NCBI RefSeq assembly: GCF_005860795.2
Contig: NZ_CP058351.1
Span: 620,001-684,000, forward strand
Reading direction: 5' to 3'
DNA: 64,000 nucleotides
Source: Peteryoungia desertarenae
GTDB lineage: Bacteria > Pseudomonadota > Alphaproteobacteria > Rhizobiales > Rhizobiaceae
The notes beneath the pieces are model-generated. The model made no database searches and was not told the origin of the DNA. It saw only the letters and a list, made by a program, of their open reading frames with translations. Positions 49,628-58,081 of the stretch are shown here, piece after piece. A program made the position numbers and the translations under genes. How positions within the stretch are numbered: the stretch's first letter is position 1; each line of letters opens with the position of its first letter.

Positions 49628-51171
49628 GTGGAGAGATTGCCCTGCCTGGAAAAACGGACAAGGCCCTGGGCATCGAGACCGCATCCATGACCATGCGGTT
49701 CGGGAGCTTTACCGCGCTCGACCAGGTGTCGATCAAGGTTCAGCCTGGCTCGTTCCACGCTCTGCTTGGCGAAAACGGAGCCGGCAAATCGACACTCGTC
49801 AAGTGTATCATGGGGTTCTATCGACCGACTTCCGGGCAGCTTCTGATACAAAACCGGGAGGTGGAGATCGCCTCGCCTCGGGACGCCGCCGCCCACGGCC
49901 TGGGAATGGTCTACCAGCATTTCACGCTGGTTCCCTCGCTGACTGGTGCGGAAAATCTTGTGATCAGTCGAAATGAAGTGCCCGCTGTCATCGACTGGAC
50001 GATTGAGAAGAAGGCCCTTTCGGCCTTTATGGACAGGATGCCCTTCCAGATTCCGCTTGACCGGCCGGTTCGCGAACTCGCTGCCGGAGAGAAGCAGAAG
50101 CTTGAAATCATCAAGCAACTCTATCTCGGACGCCGCTTTCTGATCCTTGACGAACCGACATCGGTTCTCACTCCGGCAGAGGCCGATGACATGCTGGGTC
50201 TGGTGCGTGGCATGACAGAACGTGGTGAACTGACGGCGCTGATGATCAGCCACAAGTTTCACGAAGTGACGAAATTTGCCGATCATGTATCGGTTTTGCG
50301 GAAGGGCAAACTGGCAGGGTCTGGCGCAACGTCAGAGCTGACAACGCATGACATGGCCCAGATGATGATCGGCGATGTCCGTCTTGTCGAGCTTGATAGC
50401 CGGAAAACCGTTCACGACGAGGGGAGAAGCGTTCTGGACATCAGGAAGGTCCGGGCCGCAGACCGCAGCGGACTGAAGGAAATCGTCATCGACGAGCTGA
50501 GTGTGCGCGCCGGGGAAATCGTGGGGATCGCCGGAATTTCGGGCAATGGCCAAAAGGAACTGCTGGAGATCCTGGCGGGTCAGCGACCCGTTGAAGCAGG
50601 CGAGATACGGGTTAAGGATACAGCCTATCGCGCTACCCGGGCCGAAAGCCGGAGCCATAATGTTCGCTTCATTCCCGAAGAACCGCTGCAGAATGCCTGT
50701 GCGCCCAGAATGAGTGTCGCGGAAAACCTTGCCTTTCGCAGTTTCGACTTGAGACTTGACGGAAGCCTGGCGCGCTTCATCAATCCCAAGGAAATCCGCC
50801 GTCGGGCCGAAGGGTTGATTTCAGAGTTCAAGGTCAAGACAGCCTCGCCGGCCTCGCCGATCGCCTCACTTTCCGGCGGCAATGTCCAGCGCGCGGTTCT
50901 GGCACGGGAGCTTACCGGCGAGGTCGATCTGCTGATCGTGTCGAACCCCTGTTTCGGTCTGGACTTTTCCGCCGTTGCCGAAATCCGGGCACGCATCATG
51001 AAGGCGCGCAATAGCGGTGCAGCAGTGCTTCTGGTTTCGGAAGACCTCGATGAACTTCTGGAAATGTGTGATCGGATTCTGGTGATGTCTGACGGAAGAT
51101 TGGTTTTCGAAACAGCGGCACGCGATGCCGAGGTCGGCGTCATCGGCGCCCATATGGCGGGGCATCACTGA
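49624..51171 (+). CDS. BMP-type ABC transporter ATPase, two nucleotide-binding domains
   Basis: A 515-residue RbsA/YufO-type ATPase with two fused domains. Domain 1 is canonical: [35 protein letters not shown]. Domain 2 is degenerate: GISGNGQKE replaces Walker A and [12 protein letters not shown] replaces Walker B, while [15 protein letters not shown] is kept. Such asymmetry is common in this family. It overlaps biuH and the following hydrolase (TGATG), fixing it within the same operon as the permeases. Confidence 0.9.
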   Translation: MSGEIALPGKTDKALGIETASMTMRFGSFTALDQVSIKVQPGSFHALLGENGAGKSTLVKCIMGFYRPTSGQLLIQNREVEIASPRDAAAHGLGMVYQHFTLVPSLTGAENLVISRNEVPAVIDWTIEKKALSAFMDRMPFQIPLDRPVRELAAGEKQKLEIIKQLYLGRRFLILDEPTSVLTPAEADDMLGLVRGMTERGELTALMISHKFHEVTKFADHVSVLRKGKLAGSGATSELTTHDMAQMMIGDVRLVELDSRKTVHDEGRSVLDIRKVRAADRSGLKEIVIDELSVRAGEIVGIAGISGNGQKELLEILAGQRPVEAGEIRVKDTAYRATRAESRSHNVRFIPEEPLQNACAPRMSVAENLAFRSFDLRLDGSLARFINPKEIRRRAEGLISEFKVKTASPASPIASLSGGNVQRAVLARELTGEVDLLIVSNPCFGLDFSAVAEIRARIMKARNSGAAVLLVSEDLDELLEMCDRILVMSDGRLVFETAARDAEVGVIGAHMAGHH

Positions 51172-51836
51172 TGTTGGAAATCAAGGCTCTCCCCTTCCCC
51201 TTCCCGCTCGACCCCAGGTCTGTTGCGCTCATTGTCATCGATATGCAGCGTGACTTTACGGAGCCCGGCGGCTTTGGTGAGACACTGGGCAATGATGTCA
51301 GCCGCGTTTCAGTGATCATCCCGGCAGTGAAGAGGCTGCTCGAAGCCTTCCGAAATGCCGGGCTACCCGTCATTCACACCCAGGAATGTCACAAGCCGGA
51401 CCTGTCTGACCTGCCGGACGCCAAACGCAACCGCGGCAACCCGACCCTGCGTATCGGCGATCACGGCCCCATGGGCCGCATTCTGATTGCGGGGGAACCC
51501 GGCACTGCGATCCTGCCTGAACTGGCCCCGATCGAAGGGGAACTCGTCATCGAAAAGCCGGGCAAAGGCGCTTTCTATGCCACAAGGCTTGGTGACATCT
51601 TGCAGGAGCGAGGCATCCGTCAGCTGGTGTTTGCGGGTGTGACGACGGAAGTCTGCGTGCAAACGACGATGCGCGAGGCCAATGACCGTGGTTATGACTG
51701 TTTGCTCGTGGAGGAGGCGACGGCGAGCTACTTCCCCGAGTTCAAGCAGGCTGCACTCGAGATGATCCGGGCCCAGGGCGGGATCGTGGGCTGGACGGCT
51801 CATCTCACGGACGTTCTGGAGGGGATCAATGCCTGA
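51171..51836 (+). CDS. Second isochorismatase-fold cysteine hydrolase
   Basis: A 221-residue paralogue of biuH. It keeps the Asp (VIDMQRDF, residue 24), Lys ([10 protein letters not shown]) and Cys ([20 protein letters not shown]) of the catalytic triad but has a shorter N-terminus and different substrate loops ([14 protein letters not shown]). A triuret-, ureide- or carboxamide-hydrolase function is possible given its neighbour. The substrate is not known. Confidence 0.82.
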   Translation: MLEIKALPFPFPLDPRSVALIVIDMQRDFTEPGGFGETLGNDVSRVSVIIPAVKRLLEAFRNAGLPVIHTQECHKPDLSDLPDAKRNRGNPTLRIGDHGPMGRILIAGEPGTAILPELAPIEGELVIEKPGKGAFYATRLGDILQERGIRQLVFAGVTTEVCVQTTMREANDRGYDCLLVEEATASYFPEFKQAALEMIRAQGGIVGWTAHLTDVLEGINA

Positions 51837-52176
51837 AACGACGCGTGAGAGCTTGTTGAACGGCGGTTGGAAGACGCTGGAATTCGAATGGTTCAGGGAG
51901 GGCGTGACCGTCCATTGGATCAAACCTTTCGAGCTCGACCAGCCGGGCGTCGCATTGCTGAATTATGAGGCCGGCGCATCCGTACCCCGCCACCGGCATG
52001 AAGGCCTTGAGACGATTTTCGTCCTGCACGGCGTTCAGTCAGACGAATTTGGCGATTACGGTGTCGGTTCTTACGTCGTCAACGAGATGGGGAGCGAGCA
52101 TTCGGTATGGAGCGATACCGGATGCGTTGTCCTGATCCAGTGGGATCGTCCCGTCACGATCCTTTCCGAACAATAA
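51829..52176 (+). CDS. Small cupin-domain protein
   Basis: A 115-residue single cupin. Metal-site residues appear in [18 protein letters not shown] (H-x-H-x4-E) and [14 protein letters not shown], which supplies a further histidine. It is of the ChrR/anti-sigma-factor-like cupin type. It overlaps the hydrolase gene by eight bases and ends the operon. It may be an isomerase, a lyase or a ligand-binding auxiliary. Confidence 0.75.
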   Translation: MPETTRESLLNGGWKTLEFEWFREGVTVHWIKPFELDQPGVALLNYEAGASVPRHRHEGLETIFVLHGVQSDEFGDYGVGSYVVNEMGSEHSVWSDTGCVVLIQWDRPVTILSEQ

Positions 52177-52205
52177 CCCCTTGCGGCAATCAATCCGTAT
52201 CGGGC

Positions 52206-52244
52206 GAGGTATGGCAGACCTCGTGGAATGATCTGCCATACCTC
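52206..52244. terminator. Bidirectional stem-loop after the BMP operon
   Basis: GAGGTATGGCAGA pairs perfectly (13 bases) with TCTGCCATACCTC across a 13-base loop, in the gap between two convergent genes. T-tract weak on either side. Confidence 0.65.
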
Positions 52245-52250
52245 TCATCG

Positions 52251-52604
52251 TCAGCCCCTTGCCGGGGGATTGAGCAGGGACTGAACCGTGTAGACGAGGA
52301 CTGCCAAACCCACGGCACCCATGGCCGCAACGCCGAGCAGCACAATCACGTCAATTGGCCCTCCTATGTCGGCAAAACCCGAGCGCGTGATGGCCTGAAC
52401 GAACCAGACAGCCGCCACGGCACCAAAGGGCATGGCAACCTGCGCCCATAGGAATTTGCGCCAGGAAACCTGCCGGTCGCGGATCAGCACATAAAGATAG
52501 GCGAGGGTGATGACGGCAGCCGTTGCCGCCATGACCCAGAAGAGGGTCGAACCAAAGATTTCCTCGAATACGGCAAGGAGCATGCCGAGCGTCATTTCCT
52601 TCAT
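52251..52604 (-). CDS. DUF5368 membrane protein
   Basis: A 117-residue inner-membrane protein with three hydrophobic segments (about 15-40, 50-72, 82-108), resembling DUF5368. It begins 10 bases after the stop of the flavoprotein gene, with a GAGGAGG site, so the two are co-transcribed. It may anchor or receive electrons from the flavoprotein. No motif indicates catalysis. Confidence 0.7.
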   Translation of the reverse strand: MKEMTLGMLLAVFEEIFGSTLFWVMAATAAVITLAYLYVLIRDRQVSWRKFLWAQVAMPFGAVAAVWFVQAITRSGFADIGGPIDVIVLLGVAAMGAVGLAVLVYTVQSLLNPPARG

Positions 52605-52614
52605 GATGTCCTCC

Positions 52615-53916
52615 TCAGGCGCGACCGCGCAGCATGGCGTTGTAGGTTGGTTTCAATGCGATTTCCTTCATCAGCCATGAAATCCAGAGCTCTTCCAGCG
52701 GGGCGATCAAGCCTGGGAAGGAAGGCACCAGATTGTTCTTGTAGTCGAACTCAATGAGCATGGCGCTGCCGATGCGGGTTATCAGCGGGCAGGACGTGTA
52801 GCCGTCATAGACCTCTTTGCTTTCGCGCCCGTCGATCTGTGCCACAAGGTGATCAACAGCAACCGGGACCTGCCATTTGACGCTGGCTGCAGTCTTGCCT
52901 TTTGGAACGCCGGCAATGTCACCGACAGCAAAGACCTCCGGATAGCGCAGATGGCGAAGCGTCTTCTGATCGACCTCGACCCAGCCCTGATCCACCCATT
53001 TATCCGTCCAGGGCAGCGGGCTGTTTCGGATCACATCCGGGGCACGCATGGGCGGAATGACATTGGTGAAGTCATAGCCTATTTCCTTCTCACCCTCTGG
53101 CGTGGCGAAAGTGGCAATCTTGCGCACCGGATCAATCTTCGTCATCACATGATCATAGACCGTATCAATGCCACGCTCCTCGAACAGCATGCGGACCTTT
53201 TCGCTGACAATCGGTACACCGAAAAGCGACTTGTTGTTTGCCGCATAGATGAGCTTGGTCTTGCTGCGGGTGCCTTTCCGCGTCGCATAGTCCTCGGTCA
53301 GGAAGGTGTATTTCAGCGGCGCACCAGCGCATTTCATTTCCGTGGCCGGCCTGGAGAAGAGGCCGACGCCACCCCTTTCGGTGAAGCGTCGCATCTCCTC
53401 CCAGGTTTTCTGTGCATAATCCGGGCCCGCATAGACGGAACCGATGCCGTCCCTGCCGATCAGATCGACCGACATGCCTTCAATCGCGTCATAATCGAGC
53501 TTCAGACCCGTCGTGACGAACAGGAAGTCATACTCAACCGTCTTGCCGCTTGTCGTCACAACGCGTTTGGCCTCCGGATCGATTTCGGCGGCAGCTTCTT
53601 CGATCCATTCTGTTCCGCGCGGCAACCATTCAGCCGTAGTGGAGACCGAATAGTCAGCGGGCTTCAGGCCCGCCGCAATCAGGGTGAAACCTGGCTGGTA
53701 ATAATGCTGCTTGCGGGCATCCATGATGGTGATCCGGGCACCCTCAAGCCTGTCCGAGAGCTGGTTGGCCAGTGCAGCACCGGCAGCACCAGCACCGAGG
53801 ATCAAGATCCGCGCATTGGTCTTCACCGATTGCGCCCGCACCGTGGCAAGCGGCACTGCACCGAGTGCCACGCCACCTGCCGCCAGTCCCAGGAATTGCC
53901 TTCTGTTCGTATTCAC
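52615..53916 (-). CDS. Tat-exported sulfide:quinone-reductase-like flavoprotein
   Basis: A 433-residue FAD disulfide-reductase-fold protein of the SQR/flavocytochrome-c sulfide dehydrogenase group. It has a twin-arginine signal (NRRQFLGLAAGGVALG), the FAD motif GAGAAGAALAN, and the two cysteine regions of type-II SQR: MKCAGAPLKY and YTSCPLITR. The C-terminal ISWLMKEIALKP resembles the membrane-binding tail of SQR. The start is GTG with GGAGG upstream. Periplasmic sulfide oxidation is the likeliest role. Confidence 0.78.
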   Translation of the reverse strand: MNTNRRQFLGLAAGGVALGAVPLATVRAQSVKTNARILILGAGAAGAALANQLSDRLEGARITIMDARKQHYYQPGFTLIAAGLKPADYSVSTTAEWLPRGTEWIEEAAAEIDPEAKRVVTTSGKTVEYDFLFVTTGLKLDYDAIEGMSVDLIGRDGIGSVYAGPDYAQKTWEEMRRFTERGGVGLFSRPATEMKCAGAPLKYTFLTEDYATRKGTRSKTKLIYAANNKSLFGVPIVSEKVRMLFEERGIDTVYDHVMTKIDPVRKIATFATPEGEKEIGYDFTNVIPPMRAPDVIRNSPLPWTDKWVDQGWVEVDQKTLRHLRYPEVFAVGDIAGVPKGKTAASVKWQVPVAVDHLVAQIDGRESKEVYDGYTSCPLITRIGSAMLIEFDYKNNLVPSFPGLIAPLEELWISWLMKEIALKPTYNAMLRGRA

Positions 53917-54460
53917 ACTTCACCTCCCCCTGAAACCACGTTTCAGTTTGCTTGCCGATCGATTTCGCTGCGCACCCAACCTGTTCGGGCATCCAAATCG
54001 ATCGCACTTGAGGCAGCGAAGACTGGAGCGTCTAGCAGAACCGAAATCCATGCATGCGAAAATATATATGACTTTTTATATTTATCAAAGCATACTTTGG
54101 TTTGATTGAAGCGCTGCAGCATGTGCCACTTTTCCGGGAATATCAATCACCCTATGTTCTGGCCCTTCGTATGGCCAAAAAGCTGAAAACGGCTTCGAGG
54201 CTCTGTGGATCAAGACGATAGAACAGCCGATCTTGCGATTGGCTGCGCCAGAGGTCGATGAAGATCTGATGAAATACCCGGGTAAAGACCCTGCCGGATA
54301 TGGCGCTGACCTTGCCGGCCATGAAGCATATGGATGATGCGGTCGGTATCAACCTCGCGACACTGACCCCAGTCCAAAGCAACAGAACCGATCATGCTCG
54401 ACGTCGCTGGCTTCAAGAAGTGTCGGCGACGTCTTCGCCCTGACCGACCAGGAACGGGTC
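53917..54460. other. Intergenic region, no supported gene
   Basis: 544 bases. A short minus-strand frame at 54152-54382 exists but has no family resemblance and is probably a remnant or chance. The section at 54055-54100 is very AT-rich (ATATATATGAC...TTTATATTTATC), which could be the promoter of the flavoprotein gene or a sulfur-responsive operator. Nothing else is recognised. Confidence 0.5.
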
Positions 54461-54931
54461 CTATGCCGTGAGGCCATAGCCCTCGAAGCCCTTGAGCTCA
54501 TCCAGCACAATCGATGTCTTGACGTGCATGACCGATTCATGCGGCAGGAGCACGTCATTGACGAAGCGCGAGAGATCCTGCAGGCCCCGAACGGCCACCT
54601 TCAGATGATAGTCCATTTCCCCCGTCAGCGCATAGGCTTCAAGAACTTCAGGAAGGCTGCGCACCAGTCTTGCAAACTTCTGCGCATTGTCCCGGTTATG
54701 CGTCGAAAGGGTCACCGAAATGACGATCAGAAGATCCAGCCCGAGTTTCTGCCGATCCAGTTTTGCCTGATAGCCCCGAATGAAACCATCCTCTTCCAGG
54801 CGTGAGCGGCGCCGCGAACATTGGGACGGCGAAAGCGCAATCCGCTCGCTCAATTCATTATTGGTAAGCCGCGCGTCCTTTTGCAGTTCGTCAAGAATTC
54901 GGAGATCATAGCGGTCAAGATGCGCATTCAT
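54461..54931 (-). CDS. Lrp/AsnC-family regulator adjacent to hpd
   Basis: A 156-residue regulator with a winged helix (about 7-65, LSERIALSPSQCSRRRSRLEEDG) and a RAM domain (LTGEMDYHLKVAV). It is divergent from hpd (120-base gap) and likely controls it, sensing tyrosine, phenylalanine or a keto acid (inference). A symmetric ATTTGC...GCAAAT element lies between them. Confidence 0.85.
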   Translation of the reverse strand: MNAHLDRYDLRILDELQKDARLTNNELSERIALSPSQCSRRRSRLEEDGFIRGYQAKLDRQKLGLDLLIVISVTLSTHNRDNAQKFARLVRSLPEVLEAYALTGEMDYHLKVAVRGLQDLSRFVNDVLLPHESVMHVKTSIVLDELKGFEGYGLTA

Positions 54932-54948
54932 TGCATGAATTCCGTAAT

Positions 54949-54971
54949 ATTTGCACAGACTATGCGCAAAT
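54949..54971. promoter_or_regulatory. Candidate Lrp operator upstream of hpd
   Basis: ATTTGC and GCAAAT half-sites are separated by 11 bases, with a further ATTTGC half-site about 20 bases downstream. It lies 80 bases upstream of the hpd start, in an AT-rich stretch. Confidence 0.55.
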
Positions 54972-55051
54972 TTCTCCTAATCTGCTAAATTTGCAAGAAC
55001 TTTTCGCCAGAAAAGGCTCACAATCACCTCACCTGAAAAGAGGAGGAATTT

Positions 55052-56164
55052 ATGGGTCCCTTTCCGCACGATGCCGCACCGTCCATGATCACGCCGGACA
55101 ATCCCGCCGGCACTGACGGTTTCGAATTTGTCGAATTCGCTCACCCGGAGCCCGAAAAGCTGGAGACCCTGTTCAGCCAGATGGGCTACGCACCCGTTGC
55201 CCGGCACAAGACGAAGAAGATCACCGTCTGGCGCCAGGGCGATATCAATTATCTGGTCAATGCCGAGCCGGACAGCCATGCCATGCGCTTCGTTGGCGAC
55301 CATGGCCCATGCGCGCCCTCCATGGCCTGGCGGGTGGTGGATGCACAGCATGCTTTCGAGCATGCGGTTAAAAATGGCGCTGTCCCCTATGAAGGTAATG
55401 ACAAGGCGCTTGATGTCCCGGCCATTGTCGGGATCGGCGGGTCGCTTCTCTATTTCGTTGATCTCTATGGTGAAAAGGGCTCAGCCTATGACGCGGATTT
55501 CGACTGGATCGGAGCTCGAGACCCGAAGCCGGAGGGCATTGGCTTCTATTACCTCGATCATCTGACGCATAATGTCTATCGGGGCAATATGGACACCTGG
55601 TGGGACTTCTATCGCAATCTCTTCAACTTCCGTCAGATTCACTATTTCGACATTGACGGTCGCATCACGGGGCTTGTCAGCCGCGCGATAACCTCGCCCT
55701 GCGGCAAGATCCGTATTCCGCTCAACGAATCCAAGGACGATGTCAGCCAGATCGAGGAGTATCTGAAGAAATACAAGGGCGAAGGTATTCAGCATATCGC
55801 TGTCGGAACCGAAGACATCTATGACGCGACCGATCGTCTGGCAGCCAATCAGCTCCGCTTCATGCCGGGTCCCCCGGATGTCTATTACGACATGTCATTC
55901 GAACGGGTGAACGGTCACAGCGAGCCGATCGAGCGGATGAAACAGCATGGCATCCTGATCGATGGCGAGGGTGTCGTAAACGGCGGCATGACAAAGATCC
56001 TGCTGCAGATCTTCTCCAAGACGGTGATTGGGCCGATCTTCTTCGAATTCATCCAGCGCAAGGGTGACGAGGGCTTTGGAGAGGGTAATTTCAGGGCACT
56101 CTTCGAGTCCATCGAGGCAGACCAGCTTGCGCGTGGCGTGATCGGCAAGGAAGCCGCCGAATAA
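55052..56164 (+). CDS. hpd: 4-hydroxyphenylpyruvate dioxygenase
   Basis: A 370-residue non-heme iron enzyme making homogentisate from 4-hydroxyphenylpyruvate. It has two glyoxalase-fold domains; iron ligands are the first His in DHLTHNV, the His in GIQHIAVGT and the Glu in FFEFIQRKG. The start follows AGGAGG. Together with hmgA, fahA and maiA in this window it completes tyrosine degradation after transamination. A strong terminator follows. Confidence 0.95.
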   Translation: MGPFPHDAAPSMITPDNPAGTDGFEFVEFAHPEPEKLETLFSQMGYAPVARHKTKKITVWRQGDINYLVNAEPDSHAMRFVGDHGPCAPSMAWRVVDAQHAFEHAVKNGAVPYEGNDKALDVPAIVGIGGSLLYFVDLYGEKGSAYDADFDWIGARDPKPEGIGFYYLDHLTHNVYRGNMDTWWDFYRNLFNFRQIHYFDIDGRITGLVSRAITSPCGKIRIPLNESKDDVSQIEEYLKKYKGEGIQHIAVGTEDIYDATDRLAANQLRFMPGPPDVYYDMSFERVNGHSEPIERMKQHGILIDGEGVVNGGMTKILLQIFSKTVIGPIFFEFIQRKGDEGFGEGNFRALFESIEADQLARGVIGKEAAE

Positions 56165-56185
56165 GGCTTGTTGAGCCATGACTTC

Positions 56186-56226
56186 GCCATCCGGCTGCGA
56201 CAAGCCAGCAGCCGGATGGCCTTTTG
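56186..56226 (+). terminator. Terminator after hpd
   Basis: A perfect 13-base stem GCCATCCGGCTGC with GCAGCCGGATGGC and a 9-base loop, followed by CTTTTG, 22 bases past the hpd stop. Confidence 0.8.
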
Positions 56227-56470
56227 AAGGTCCAAAGGCCCTGCGTCGCCAGACAAGGCTATCCGCCTTCTTTGGGATTAAATCCGCTTCTTGCTGCCGG
56301 TTGATCGTCAAATCGCATGTTGAGTTTCAAGCACTTAGACTTGACTTGTCGAAGGCGTTTTGGCCCTCTTCAACCGGGACTGTCAATGTAAGTCTGAGCT
56401 CAAAGCGAGGAGGTTGCCTGACGGACTCCGGTGCGGCGGCAGAAGGGGATCGTCGGACTGGGGGGCAGCC
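56227..56470. other. Region between hpd terminator and HTH remnant
   Basis: 244 bases with no recognised gene or repeat. Open frames here are extensions of the HTH frame without family features. Confidence 0.5.
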
Positions 56471-56690
56471 ATGACATCGCCTCGTCCATTCCGGGATGTG
56501 AAGCTGCAATGGCTTCGGCAGTTGAGCTGCGACAAGGATCTGAGCGACAACGCGCGATCGTTGGGGCTCTATATCGTCACCACGCATTTGAACGGCCACA
56601 CCGAAAAGGCGTGGCCGTCCTATCAAACGATTGCCGACGCGACCGGCAAGAGCGTCAGAACCAATCAGCGCGCCGTCCGTGACCTAGGTT
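56471..56690 (+). pseudogene. Truncated HTH_36-type (plasmid replication-like) protein
   Basis: From the ATG at 56471 about 70 residues match an HTH_36 domain of replication-initiator-like proteins: FRDVKLQWLRQLSCDKDLSD, SYQTIADATGKSVRTNQRAVRDL. The frame is then interrupted by a 43-bp palindromic element flanked by CTAG repeats. If the insert and one repeat are removed, the frame reads on into VVGKKINKYHW, which resembles the wing of such domains, before colliding with the convergent dctD end. So it looks like an insertion-damaged remnant of a mobile or plasmid gene. Confidence 0.7.
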
Positions 56691-56730
56691 CTGTTGACAA
56701 AGTATGGCAGCCATATTTTGTCAACAGGAC
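56688..56730. mobile_element. 43-bp IS-end palindrome with CTAG target duplication
   Basis: Two 21-base arms, GTTCTGTTGACAAAGTATGGC and the complement of GTCCTGTTGACAAAATATGGC, face each other with a single A between (two mismatches). CTAG flanks both sides at 56684-56687 and 56731-56734. This looks like two insertion-sequence inverted-repeat ends with everything between deleted; a CTAG duplication suits IS5-group elements. No transposase remains. Confidence 0.65.
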
Positions 56731-56749
56731 CTAGTAGTCGGCAAAAAGA

Positions 56750-58081
56750 TCAATAAGTATCATTGGAGCGGGCAGACTTCGAGGAAAGCAGCCCATATCG
56801 ACGCATCTTGTCATTCAGGGTGCGTCGCGGAATTTCAAGTGTTTCGGCAGCACGTTGTGTATTGCCCCGGTGGCGATCCAGAACCGCGGCGATTTCCCTT
56901 GCCTCAAACTGAGCGACGCGCTCGGCCAATGCCCCAGAGGATTGTACAAACATACCCACCGGGCTCGGCGTGGAAATCCCAAGTGCGTGCGCTTCTGCGA
57001 CGGCCTTTAACTCCCGAACATTTCCAGGCCAGGCTCGCCGTTTGAGATATTGCTCCAATCGCCAATCGACAGCCTGGGCAACACGACCATAGCGTCGTGC
57101 AGCCAGTTCAGCATAATGGGAGAACAAAAGCGGAATATCTTCGCCCATCTCCTTGAGACAAGGCGTTCTCAACTCCACGCCAGCGAGGCGATAGTAAAGG
57201 TCGGCCCTGAACCCATCGACAAGACGCAAATCTCTCTTGCTCGTCGCGATCACCCGAATGTCCAGGGGCCTGAGACAGGTCTCCCCCAACCGCTCGACCT
57301 GGCGCTCTTCAAGCACGCGCAAAAGCTTTGCCTGAACGCTCGCCGACATGGCTTCAACTTCATCGAGGAGCAAAGTGCCACCAGATGCCGCCTCCAGTTT
57401 CCCGTGTCGAGCCCCTCCGACACCCGAGAAAGCGTTGGCTGCTTGTCCGAAGAGGATCACTTCCGCCATCGCTTCAGGCAGTGCAGCACAATTGATGGCA
57501 ATGAAAGGTCCTTCAGCTCTGTTGCTGCTCGCATGAAGGGCTCGCGCGGCCAACTCCTTGCCAGTTCCGGTCTCACCGATGATCACCACATCAACATCCA
57601 ATGATGCTATCGCTGATATTCGTTGCCTCAATTCAAGAATAGCGCGTGATCGGCCAAGTAGAGTAGCGTCAGCCTGCGCACCGATCACGCTCTGTAGCCG
57701 AAGGACCTCCAGCCGAGCAGCGCGGGCAGCAAGAGTGCGCTCTACAACCTGGACAAGGTGCTCAGCGTCGTAGGGTTTTTCCAGGAAATCCTCGGCTCCG
57801 GCCTTCATTGCCTCAACGGCATGCCCGACATCACCATGACCCGTCAGCAAGACAACCGGGAGGTCTATGTCCCTTTGCTTGACAGCATGCATGAGCTCAA
57901 GACCGGTCATTCCCGGCATCCTCAAATCCGTCAGAATCAGGTCTGCGCGAGAGGTCTGGAGGAAAGCAAGGACATCGCTTGCGTTTTCAAAGCCCGTCAC
58001 AGTGTGGCCAGACGCGTTCATGAGGTCACATAATGCCGTCAGGTGATCCCTGTCATCGTCAACTATCAGCAGGCAACCCAT
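56750..58081 (-). CDS. dctD: DctD-like NtrC-family response regulator
   Basis: A 443-residue regulator: receiver (about 1-120, Asp52 in LTDLRMPG), AAA+ domain (Walker A GETGTGKE 169-176, Walker B GTLLLDE 235-241) and a C-terminal FIS-type HTH (about 400-440). The GAFTGA loop that contacts sigma-54 is changed to NAFSGV (216-221) and the surrounding residues are also altered. That casts doubt on sigma-54 activation. It abuts dctB with no gap and is next to a TRAP transporter, its likely target. Confidence 0.85.
   Translation of the reverse strand: MGCLLIVDDDRDHLTALCDLMNASGHTVTGFENASDVLAFLQTSRADLILTDLRMPGMTGLELMHAVKQRDIDLPVVLLTGHGDVGHAVEAMKAGAEDFLEKPYDAEHLVQVVERTLAARAARLEVLRLQSVIGAQADATLLGRSRAILELRQRISAIASLDVDVVIIGETGTGKELAARALHASSNRAEGPFIAINCAALPEAMAEVILFGQAANAFSGVGGARHGKLEAASGGTLLLDEVEAMSASVQAKLLRVLEERQVERLGETCLRPLDIRVIATSKRDLRLVDGFRADLYYRLAGVELRTPCLKEMGEDIPLLFSHYAELAARRYGRVAQAVDWRLEQYLKRRAWPGNVRELKAVAEAHALGISTPSPVGMFVQSSGALAERVAQFEAREIAAVLDRHRGNTQRAAETLEIPRRTLNDKMRRYGLLSSKSARSNDTY

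Noticed and set aside
54152..54382. Minus-strand 76-codon frame in the 53917-54460 gap
   Set aside because: No ribosome site of note, no recognisable domain and an overlapping alternative frame; probably chance or a decayed remnant.
54379..54389. GGTTCTGTTGC (minus strand), resembling an IS6-type end
   Set aside because: Only 11 bases, with no partner end, target duplication or transposase nearby.
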